Positions 24,236-34,255 of a stretch of DNA of 64,000 nt are shown in pieces. The stretch is taken from assembly GCA_013350335.1 (NCBI GenBank), contig CM023540.1, positions 3,410,001 through 3,474,000 of the forward strand, read 5' to 3'. The notes beneath the pieces were generated by a model. That model was not told where the DNA came from. It did no database searches and worked only from the letters and a program-made list of their open reading frames with translations. A program made the position numbers and the translations under genes. How positions within the stretch are numbered: the first letter of the stretch is position 1; every line of letters starts with the position of its first letter. The stretch comes from Chimonanthus salicifolius. Taxonomy: Eukaryota; Streptophyta; Magnoliopsida; Laurales; Calycanthaceae.

Positions 24236-24880
24236 CGCCCCAATCAAAAGAGAACTTTTCTATCTTCTCTGTCCAGAACAGAGAAGCATCACAGAGGTGC
24301 TGCCAGGGTTGTGCTTGTTCTAGAGATAGAACAGTTTCAGCGGTGAAACCAGGTGCATACAGTCGTAGCATCAAATACACGAGGGGCTGAATTACAGTGG
24401 CAACGTCTATTATGCCACAACAGGTCAGCAACAGAGAAAGGGGTAGCATGTTGGTGATTGGAATACCAGACAGATCGGGTGATGCGAACACAAGGGGGTA
24501 TCGCTGGTTGCTTCAGAGAGGAGATTGGCTGAATTAGAAAGAGGGCTTTCTATGTGTGCTAGACAGTACATACATATGTCTATTAGTGGAGTTGTTCAGC
24601 GTGGAAATTTAGCAGGGAGGGGCTGATCTGAGGACAAATTCAGTCCAGAGTTTTCTAGCTGCAATGTGGGTAGCAAGGTGTTTGTGTAAGCAGCAAGGAG
24701 GGCTGTTTTACATACAGCATATTCTCTGTTTTACAGAGATTAGAACAAAGAGAAACCGGCGTGTGTGCTGGCTGCAAACAGCAAGGGTTGTTCCAGATCT
24801 GATGGGTAGGTCTTGGCTTTCTTGTTGTGTGGATAGCAATACATAACACCAGCGTGGAAAGCATTCTCTCGGAGAATCAG
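24236..24880 (+). other. Extra segment unique to LTR-5
   Basis: This GC-richer stretch is absent from the related LTR at 46388-50375, where flanking phrases ('AGCACCTTCTAAGATTG' and 'AGAAGAGCAAGAA') lie close together. It begins TGTCACGCCCCAATC, which looks like an LTR start, but I find no matching end or clean target duplication. The short open frames are not convincing genes. Confidence 0.4.
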
Positions 24881-24984
24881 TGTGCAAAAAGGAAGAAAAT
24901 TAGAAGAGCAAGAACAAGCGAAGGAAAACCCAAGGAGTCGCGGAACCGGTAAGTGATTTTATAAATTTTGTTTGAAGGAAAAGA

Positions 24985-26345
24985 GCCATAGGGTTCGGCC
25001 AAGGTGTATGACCGAACCCCATGGAAGAGAAATTAAGGGATGATTATGGTTAATTAATGGATTGAGGAACCATAGGGTTCGGCCATGATCAAGGGCCGAA
25101 CCCCATGGAGGAACTTTGATTATTTTATGAGATGAAAACCATGGAATAACTATATGGTTTTACAAGGGTTTAATTGATGTTCAAGATGGAAACCATGGAA
25201 AGACATGGTTTGATTTATGGGTTTAAATGGTTTAAGATAATTGGATAAACCACAGGGTTCGGCCATGATGAAGGGCCGAACCCCATGGAAGGTTGTTGCT
25301 TATAATTTATGGAAATATTAATAATGAAAACCATGGAAGTTGTTAATAAGTTTATGGGGTTTCAAACATGAAGATCATGGATTTTAATTGATTAAAATGG
25401 AAGAGGATTGGGAGATGATCATGATAATCCTAATAGAATAATTATGTATGTTTTAAAAGGAGTTTAAATAGTTTAAGAGAAATAAAAGAACCATAGGGTT
25501 CGGCCATGATGTATGGCCGAACCCCATGGAAGAAAATTGATGGATGATTTGGTAAATTTTGGAAAGGTACATGCAAGATTTGGAAACTATCTAAGTATGG
25601 AAAGATGGATGCTAAATTTGGAAACCTTCTAATTAAGGAAGGACGGATGCTAAGTTTGGAAACTCTCAAATTATGGAGTTGTATATTAATTTAGAAAGTT
25701 TCTATTTAAGGACTTTCCAATTATGGAGTTAGATATTAATTTAGAAAGGATCCAAGAATGGAAGGAATGGATTGTTTTTGGAAGGTGGAGATTAAATTAG
25801 AAAGTTTCTAATTATCGACTTTCTAAATATAGATCTTCTAATTATGGACTATTGATTAAATTAGTAAGTTTCTAATAATGTTTGCAATGGAAGATTAGAC
25901 ATCGTAGGGTTCGGCCATGGTGTATGGCCGAACCCCATGAACCAAATTTTATGCTAATATGGTTAAAGGAATAGAAGGTCTTATTTATGGTTTCATGGTT
26001 GTGGATTATTGGAGGATTCATGTATATAATGTATAAGTGAATGGATCAAGTTTGGAACCAAAACCTAAGGTGATGAAGGCGATGGCAAAATTGTAAATAA
26101 TGGACATAGGGTTCGGCCATGGTGTATGGCCGAACCCCATGAATTATTTGATGGACCATGTGTTGGAATATTTGAAGGGACACTTAGAGTGGTTATGAAT
26201 GTTTAAGGTAATGAGGTATTTAATTACATATAGACCCATGTTCATAAGTTATGTTATTGGTCATGTTATTAGGTATAATGACATGTTGGTAATTAAGTAA
26301 GAATAAAGGACCATGGGTTCGGCCATGGTGTATGGCCGAACCACA
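24985..26345 (+). repeat. Stem-loop array, seven copies (LTR-5)
   Basis: GGTTCGGCC...GGCCGAACC stem-loops lie near 24987, 25078, 25258, 25499, 25911, 26110 and 26319. The best read AGGGTTCGGCCAT, loop GGTGT, ATGGCCGAACCCC, often framed by CCAT and ATGG, giving stems of 11 to 16 bp. Spacing is irregular (about 90-410 bp) and the spacers do not repeat, so this is not a simple tandem repeat. Confidence 0.9.
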
Positions 26346-26754
26346 TGGGAAATATTGTGAATCAAGTGGGACTTGGTTTTGATTGATTGTTATGTTATAA
26401 GGTAACGGGATCTCACAGGGTGTTTACAATCGTGAGCAGTTACCGGACGAAAGACGCAAGGACACGTAGCGGTCTTTGGTAGGATTCCACCTCTTTGAAA
26501 CCATGGGTTTATGTACATTGTTTTTATTTTGATTTAATGAATTTATATTGCAAAGAATATATTTCAAATGGTGATTTTATATGCTATGTTTATTTGATAA
26601 AATAGCATGTGTTTTTTAAATATGAGCTTTTAAATGCTATAATTTTGTATAATTGCATAGCATGTGGTATTTGCATCTCATGCATGGCATGGGAGGGATG
26701 ACAAGTAACCGCGGACCCACACTCCGCCGGGCGTCCGCAAAACACTCGTGGGGG

Positions 26755-27060
26755 GATACCTTGATGATGAGAATCCCATCAAGAAGATACTATGTATGAA
26801 TACCTTGATGATGAGAATCCCATCAAGAGGATACTATGTATGAAGACCCTGGTGATGAGCATTCCATCAGTGGATACCTTGATGATGAGAATTCCATCAA
26901 GAGGATACTAAGTAACCGGAGCCCACACTCCATCGGAATGTCTGTAAGGCAACTGTGGGGAATACCTTGATGAGGAGAATTCCATCAAGAGAGAAGACCT
27001 TGGTGACGAGCATTCCACCAGGAAGATACTTTGATGAGGAGAATTCCATCAAGAGTATAT
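26755..27060 (+). repeat. CTTGATG/CATCAAG stem-loop array (LTR-5)
   Basis: Six or so units of the form ACCTTGATG, ATGAGAATTC, CATCAAGAGG. Two units change the stem to GGTG, one of them with matching CACC (about 27000-27025). Partial 46-bp tandem order at 26755-26845. Confidence 0.85.
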
Positions 27061-29988
27061 ACCCTATGTTTTTGTGATGGGTGGGACTCATTGCATATGA
27101 TAGCATGGCATGGCATTGAATCGGCATGATTATGATCTTTATTATCATGCAAGGTTTCTGGTTTTATCAGTATGATTGGATCTCTATTATCATACACTAT
27201 TTTTGATACAATATTTTGAAAGTATGGAATGATTTATTATAACTGGTTGTGATATATATTATATCTGGATTGTTGGTACTAACCCATGTGTTAACCGTAA
27301 TTGGAATACCTACTGGGCGCGTTGTACTAACGCCCTACTTCTACCTTTTAGTGGATGATGCAGGAAACGAGGAAAACGCTAAACGCGGAAAGGGACAAGC
27401 ATAGGAGCTCGGAACGCTTTTAGTTTATATTTTGTTTAAGATACTCATGGGCTTGTATTTGAGTATCTAGAATTCAGATTGTAATAGCTTAGATGGATTT
27501 GCTATGGTTGGAGGTCTTATTGGATAATTGCGTTATGATAATGATGACTAATGACTTGACGTACTTTGCTATCTGTATACAATAGAACTGTGTTCTACTA
27601 TGTTTCTGTTTGTTATGATTTTTATTCCGCGTGTTTATATTGCTATGTGTGAACCATTTTCTTGGACTGAGTCCATGCACACATAGGGTTGGCCAGTTAA
27701 AGGTCGGACTTTAGAAGTTTGGACTTAGCTCGCGTCGTGACGTCCCACTCTCTATCACTCTTCGTTTATAAAAAAAAAATAGTCTCTGATTTTACGGGAA
27801 GAAGCGAGTGAAAAAGGACGAGGCGTTACAGTTCAGTCCAACTAAGGCCCAAGCTCTCAAATCCAATTTAAATTGGCCTGAGGTTAGGTCTAGATCCAAA
27901 TCCAAAGCCCAAGTCCAATAAACTCCATGGTCCATGTTTGAATTTACCTAAGTCCAACCCAACTACCTATGTCCAAAACCCAAAACCCAACTTCATATCC
28001 ACACCATCCAATTTCCATCTTAGATCTTAACCTTCCATCTCACACGTCAAATTAGGTCAAACCTTAGATCCACCATCAAATCTAACTCATCCATTCATCT
28101 ATCAGTAGATCTAGGTCATCCATCATCATCATGATCATCTTAACCTTAGAATGGTGTTCATCCTTGCATCACTTATTAACTTATGCATTCATTTCATTCA
28201 TTGATCATCTTAACAATTAGATATTAGGTAACTTAGAAACCCTAGAGCCTTCTACATGCATCCATCACATAAACACATTACCTTAGATTTAGGTCATGCA
28301 TTTCATCATCCATTTCGATCCACTTGCGCATCTAAACCCTCCATCAACCATCTATCCATTCCTATATTTATTTTACCCAAAATACCTTAGAGCCATTAGA
28401 TCAAAACCCATTTAATCTAAGCCCTCCATTCATAAACCATAAGCAATGAACAACTTGCAGTTCAAGCTACCCTCCATGCACATTTTACACATCATTATCC
28501 CATGATTTTTGCAACCTAAAACCTCTCCATACACTTAGACTAAAAATCATCTAGATACATTCCTAGGATCTTAACACACCTCACACGATTCTCTCAGTCC
28601 AAATCCAATCCATTCGAATTTCACACCTAGTCAGCCTCCATTTCATCCTCCTATCATCCATCCATTCATTCATCTCATCTCTTAATCTCATCCATTCATT
28701 CATCATCTCATTGCACAAACCCTAAAACTACATAGCAAATTCGAATTTCACAGTGTCAATCCAAATCCTATTTCATCTCCTAATCTCCTGTCTTATCTCC
28801 ACCTTGACTTAGCCACCAAGGAAATCCACACCAAATTCCTGTGGCTCTCCTTGTGCAACCCTAAAATCCAAACTTAAATCCCCATCATCCATTCCCACGT
28901 AGATCCAATCCAGTCCTTTTATTTCCCAACTTAAAACTTGATTTAATCCAAGCTATCCATCTCTTTTCAAAACCTATAAATACTCCATTACCCCAAGGGT
29001 AAAATCCGAATATGACCTAGAACTCAAGAGGACTAAGGCTGGAGCAAAAGACAAGAAGACAGGAGCACCATTCGATTGTAGATTTTTATTTCTATGTTGT
29101 CTTTCTTGTATTTAATTTATAAAAGCATTGTACTTTAATTCTTCCATTTAATAAAGTGAAGCATTCATTTAGAACCCTGGAACATCAAAATTCTAAAATA
29201 CTGTTATGATTATTTTATTTTTAATTTCAAGAACACAACTTATATTTATTTGATTGAACATGAGCGTATGCAATAGTTAGGATCTTGATTGTAAGACTTG
29301 AATCATGATTACTAAGGTTTTGATTAATTAAATTAAAAAGTTGTGAATCTTGTTTTATTAATAAATATGAATTGTATTTTAGATCTTTACGTGAATTTCA
29401 GATCTAGGCCTTTACTTTGTTTACACATCTTGGGTGATGAACGGTTGTCTATTCCAAACAACCAACTTTACGTTACTGCACATTTAATTTCAGTATTTAT
29501 TTTCATGCAAATTTATTCTTTGCCTTTTAATTATGTTAAATCTCATGTTTGTTGTGTAATAGTTGTTTTAACCCAAATCTTGTATAATCTATTCTTTAAT
29601 TCTTTAATTCATTCCTTAATTGTTTAATTCATTCTTTAATTATTTAATTCTTTAGCTTCTCTTTAATCACTCTCTATCAAAAATTCGTTCAATTAAAGTT
29701 AGGAAGATGTGTAAATAATTTTGTAACTTGAAATCCTAATCATGATTAAGGTTAAAATTTAATTCACCATGTAAGAATATGAAAAATCAACACATTTTAT
29801 TTGCTGATTTTCCAAGTTAGGTAGATGACTCATATATTGATTCAATTTCTTAAAAACAATTCATTTTTAGAGGACATAAATTTAAATTCATATACTTTGA
29901 GAGTTTCCATTGGGTTTCTCGCTTTCACAATACTATACTATAAATGGTCCATGCACTTACGGTTTTTACAAATTTAAAACCATCAACA

Positions 29989-30103
29989 ATGACTTGTACG
30001 TGAATGGAGAGGACCACAATTAATGGATCACACGACTGGAGTACTATTAGATTGATATGGAATATGACTAAATTTAATAAGCTTACCCTTTAATGAGTGG
30101 ATT
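29989..30103. other. Short flank between Athila and the next element
   Basis: 115 bp of unassigned sequence. It begins with the presumed Athila target duplication ATGAC and ends with GGATT, the target duplication of the following element. It should be continuous with 38103 onward. Confidence 0.6.
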
Positions 30104-30907
30104 TGTAACACCTCGAATTTTCAGACTATTATTTTATATGACCATTATTCTTTTAAATGGTGGATTTTAGAATTAGACCTTATTTGGATCAAGAATTGGG
30201 CCATGACCCAATTAGGACCCAACCAATGTTGGAATTGGTTTTATTAAATGCAAATGGGTTGAATTAATTTAGTGATGAATTATATCTAATTTTAAACAAA
30301 AGATTTTTATGGCCGAATTTTGAATGTGAAACCTATAGATTTTGCGCATGAGAGATATGTGAGATTTTAAATCCACAATGATATGCTAGACATTTAAAAA
30401 TGGATGAAATATCTTTGAAATAAATAAACGATTAAGCATGGCCAGAATTTGGATAATAATATCCATATTATGTGCAAAGGATATTCAAAAAGGGAAGGTA
30501 GATTGTCTTAAATTAAATTAAAAGATTATTTGGATTATAATTAAGGTTATGCGCATAGTACTTGCTAATAAGAATTAAAGGAAGGTCTTAATAAGGCAAG
30601 GGAAAGTCGGCTATGGCTAATTAAAGAGGGAAAGTCGGCCATGGTTAAATAAGGAAGGTTTGACATATGTCCAGTGTTTTCATTATAACGTTTCACTCCG
30701 ATATCCAATGGCTTTGATTCTTTTTGCGTTAGAAATAAGACTTCAAGGGCTACAACTTTTTAGTTTACCATTTTTTCTGATTCGAAAGTTAACAAGGTCA
30801 TCACTGAGCTAAAATATAGTATATGTGTAAAAAAAAAAGGGAAACACAAGGGGCCCACGATTAAGGGTTGCTTATCTTAAGAACTTTCTAATGTGGGATT
30901 AAGAAAA

Positions 30908-30918
30908 GCTATAAAAGG
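30908..30918 (+). promoter_or_regulatory. TATA box in LTR-6
   Basis: GCTATAAAAGG lies about 190 nt before the donor-like site, followed by a CT-rich probable start region. The partner LTR has the same box at 35048-35058, and the minus LTR at 53840-57265 has TTATATAAAA at about 56651. Confidence 0.65.
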
Positions 30919-31104
30919 AGAGATCAAGAGGGATACATGGTTTTGGGACATCCTTTATTGTTGAGTTTATTCCTCTCTCTCCCTCTCTCAATTCATCATC
31001 TTTTCCACGCCAAAGCAAGAGAAGAAAGAAGGCAGCAACAAGAAAGTGTTCTTGTTTGGAGAAAAAAATAAGAAGGGAGAAAGATTAGAAGAGCAAGGAA
31101 GAGG

Positions 31105-33037
31105 TTAGTATCTAAGTGTTTATTGTTATAATTTTATTTATGAAATCAAAAGAACCATAGGGTTCGGCCATGGTGGTTGGCCGAACCCCATGGAGAAAAA
31201 TTGGAGATGGGCTAATGGTTTAAAAAGAGAAGAAAGAATCATAGGGTTCGGCCATAGTGCATGGCCGAACCTCATGGAAAGTTTTGATTAATTATTAGTT
31301 TTAAAGATTGAAAACCATGGTGTGTTTTTGATTCATTCATTGGGTTTATGTTTTTAGATTTTGGATCATAGAAAGTCATGGTGGTGTTGAGGAACCAAAG
31401 TGAACCTAATGTTGATAGTTGTAATGGGAATGTGGCTAAGTTAATGGACTTAAATATGATTAAGGAATGATGAATTGAATGTATGGTTTAGGTTCTCTCA
31501 ATGGAGAGATTTGTGATGGAACTAAGTGATGTATGTAGACCTAAAAAAAAAAATGGGGAAAGAAACATCATGGGTTCGGCCATGGTGTATGGCCGAACCC
31601 ATGACCCATTTATGGATCAATTTATGGATTAAATTTGGTGTTATGTATGTGTCTAAATGAATGGAGATTAGGTTAATTAAATGGCTGAATTCTAATGTTG
31701 TTGTGTCATGGTTAATGAGACATAAATGGACCCATTTTGTGAACCAATTGATGGACTAAGATTAAGGTACATGCATATGGATTAATTGATGGGAATTAGA
31801 TCAAATAAAGGGCTGTTTTTAATAATTTTATGTCATGGTTGATGGGTCATAAATGGATCCAAGATTATGGATCAACTATGGACCTAAGAATGGAGAAATG
31901 ACATGAGAGCCTAACCATGGAGGAGTAGTGGCAAAACCGTAAATAATGGCCAAGTTTAAGAACCCATGGAAGATGATCATGGGCTTAAGGGCTTAAAGTA
32001 ATAAACTTATAGGGTGGCTAGTTTTTAGACTCATGTAATTAAAGGTAATTAATGGATTAAATGGGAACCGAAAACCTGTTAGTGAGGTTCGGCCATAGTG
32101 TATGGCCGAACCCCGCTAAGGTGTGATTAATGGACTTAAATGGTTAAAAATATGGACTGATTTGGTAATGTATAATAAGGTACCGGACATCGCAAACGGT
32201 GCGCGATCGGCGACCGGATTATCGGACGAAAACGAAAAAAGGGACGCTAGTCGGTATTCGGTAGGATTCCTACCTTTTTGTAAGCCATGGATTGAGTGAT
32301 GGTTTCTTTGAATTATTTTTGAAATTATATGGTTTGTTTTAAGATGGGTTCTGGATTTAGTATTATGTGATGTTTTCCTTTAATTTATTTTGGTAATCAT
32401 GTGGTTGTTTCTAAGATGGGTTTTGGATTTTCGTATTATGTGATGGGTTTCCTTTGATTTATTATGATAATCATGGGATTGTTTTAAGATGGTCTTATGA
32501 TTATGAGTTACATATATTACATGGCATATGGCATCTACATCTCATGCATGGCATGGGAGGGATATGACAGGGGAAGGATGAAATGAAACCGGAGTCCATG
32601 CTCCATCGGGGTGACCGATAAACAGACATGGGGATATTTTGATGTGTATGATTTACCAGGGATGTTGTATGTAATTATGATACCTTGATGATGGTACTTC
32701 CATCAAGGGGGATGATTTGTGATTGTTTATATCTTGACGAGGTTTTGCCGTCAAGGAGGATGATTTGTGATTGTTTATATCTGGACGAGGTTTTGCCATC
32801 CAGGGGAATGATTTGTGATTGTTTATATCTTGACGAAGTTTTGCCGTCAAGGGGGATATGACAGCATGATGGTATGGATGATGGGTGGGATTCATAACAC
32901 AGACACCCATGGCATAGCATTCATTCTATGGTTTTTCGTTATGATATTATCTATATGTTTTGTTATCACTAATCCATGTGTTAGCCCTACTCGGAGTCCT
33001 ACTGGGCGCGTTGTCTAACGCCCTACTTGTACCCTAG
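31105..33037 (+). other. Intron-like segment inside LTR-6
   Basis: Donor GAG/GTTAGT at 31105; TCTAAC, then ACCCTAG ending 33037; about 1.93 kb. From the TATA box, a first exon of about 160 nt would precede it. Inference. Confidence 0.48.
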
Positions 33038-33511
33038 CTGATGACACAGGAGATGGCGCAGCGGAAGGGCGCGACGGAAGCCAAGCTTAAGAGCTTGGGG
33101 AGGCGGCTACTTAATTTATTTAAATTTGTTTTGGAAATGTATTTGAGTAGCCTAGCTTGTCGGAAATGTAATATTTTAGATTACTTGCTATATTTTGATT
33201 TTTATTTTGGACATTGTGATGTTGAGATATTTTGGTAATATTATGAATGTTATCTTCTCTGCTATCTGAAATTGGTATGATAGTCTTTATTATAATTTTT
33301 TCCGCACTCAGTGTAATATTCCTTGAGCTTACGTCTACGTGTGAACCGTTCTTCGTGGACTTCGTTCCACGCACACGTAGGGTTGGCCAGTTAATGGCCG
33401 GGCTTTAGAAGCTCGGACTTAACTCGCTTCTTGACGTCCGCGCCCTTTGTCACTTTCCATTTAAAAAAAAAAAAGTAGACTCTGATTTTGGTAAAAGGGG
33501 CGGGCGTTACA

Positions 33512-34195
33512 GGGAGGACCACTTGCCGTTGGTAGAATTCTCATACAACAATAGTTACCAGGCAAGTCTCCAGATGGTACCATTCGAGGCATTATATAGT
33601 AGACCATGTAGGTCACCAGTGTGCTAGACAGAGGCCGGTGAGCCTGCACTGATTGGACCTGAATCGGTTGCAGAGACTACAAGTGCAGATATAGTTGATA
33701 CGGCAGCACCTATTGACTGTGCAGAGTCATCAGAAGAGTTATGCTGACAAGAGAAGGAGGTTCCTTGAATTTGAAGTGGGAGACATGGTGTTCTTGAAAG
33801 TCTCGCCACGAAAGGGACACATGAGATTTGGAAAGAAAGGAAAATTATCACCAAGGTATATGGGACCATTTTCTATCATAAGACGGATGGGGGACGTGGC
33901 TTATCAGTTAGCACTCCCATCACACTTGGCATCCGTACATGATGTGTTCCATGTATCAATGTTGAGAAAGTATAATCCTGATCCTTCTCATGTACTGAAT
34001 GTACAAGACATAGAGGTCCAGTGTGACATGACATACGTTGAGAAGCCTGTCCGAGTGGTGGACACAGAACAAAGGGTATTACGGAACTGAGCGATCCAGT
34101 TTGTCAAGATAGTATGGGATCGACACGGCATTGAGGAAGCTACATGGGAACTCGAGTTGGAAATGAGGAAAGCTCATCCTGAGTTATTTATGTAA
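33512..34195 (+). pseudogene. Chromovirus (Tekay/Del-like) pol C-terminus with chromodomain, broken
   Basis: It opens with [20 protein letters not shown] (end of the integrase core) and SRPCRSPVC, has a TAG at 33625 and a frameshift near 33690, then is open over HLLTVQSHQKSYADKRRRFL, GDMVFLKVSPRKGHMRFGKK, VFHVSMLRKYNPDPSH and DTEQRVLRN. A TGA at 34088 replaces an Arg codon (CGA in the intact copy at 57326-57662). The chromodomain end ATWELELEMRKAHPELF follows in frame, stopping about 34195. A polypurine tract (AAAAAGAGGGTTGTAT) follows at about 34240-34255. Confidence 0.88.
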
Positions 34196-34255
34196 GTGTT
34201 TGAAACCCTACTTCAGTCGATTTTCGAGACAAAAATTTTAAAAAGAGGGTTGTAT

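Larger units (their letters stand above)
24949..27351 (+). other. Intron-like segment inside LTR-5
   Basis: Donor CCG/GTAAGT at 24949. Acceptor box TACTAAC at about 27325, followed by CTTTTAG ending 27351. TACTAAC is the ideal branch-point word. It encloses all seven stem-loops of this LTR. Inference. Confidence 0.5.
23690..27830 (+). repeat. Tekay-like solo LTR in the Athila 3' LTR (LTR-5)
   Basis: The LTR is 4,141 bp, starts TGTAACACCCC and ends AGGCGTTACA. Perfect GTTCA duplications lie at 23685-23689 and 27831-27835, and the Athila LTR is continuous across it. It carries seven GGTTCGGCC stem-loops (24985-26345), the CTTGATG stem-loop array (26755-27060) and the acceptor-like and terminal boxes. 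It shares its subfamily with 46388-50375 but has an extra ~0.6 kb at 24236-24880. Confidence 0.92.
9595..29988 (+). mobile_element. Athila-type Ty3/gypsy retrotransposon with nested insertions
   Basis: Components in order: rest of the 5' LTR, PBS, long leader, gag, protease, RT fragment, integrase, about 2.5 kb of 3' noncoding sequence, and the 3' LTR. The two LTRs match over about 2 kb (9595-11665 against 27963-29988) with the same TATA box and poly(A) signal. The copia element sits in the 5' LTR, one solo LTR in gag and one in the 3' LTR; gag and LTR sequence resume cleanly after each solo LTR. The right-hand target duplication would be ATGAC (29989-29993). No env-like gene is recognisable. 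Confidence 0.9.
23214..29988 (+). repeat. 3' LTR of Athila, split by a solo LTR
   Basis: It is made of 23214-23689 and 27831-29988, about 2.6 kb without the insertion. It begins TGTTAAGC and ends ATCAACA. The second part matches the 5' LTR. TATA box at 28975 and AATAAA at 29150. Confidence 0.88.
30104..33511 (+). repeat. Chimeric 5' LTR (LTR-6)
   Basis: The LTR is 3,408 bp. The first ~1.28 kb (30104 to about 31383) is nearly identical to the partner LTR at 34256-35525. After 'AAAGTCATGGT' the two diverge completely, and the rest matches the subfamily of the minus solo LTR at 57667-61101 (shared phrases around AACATCATGGGTTCGG, the CTTGACG stem-loops at 32726-32856 and the TATCGGACGAAAACG block). 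It holds four GGTTCGGCC stem-loops. Confidence 0.88.

Noticed and set aside
24219..24864. Possible host gene in LTR-5
   Set aside because: Only 60-90 codon frames on opposite strands, with no start context, domain or splice pattern.
24985..26345. CRISPR-like array of repeats and spacers
   Set aside because: Spacing is irregular and spacers are long, and the sequence is clearly a plant retrotransposon LTR.
33512..34255. LTR end joined to pol as autointegration of cDNA
   Set aside because: Autointegration explains the exact join but not the chimeric LTR or the matching GGATT at the outer ends; nested insertion plus recombination explains all three.
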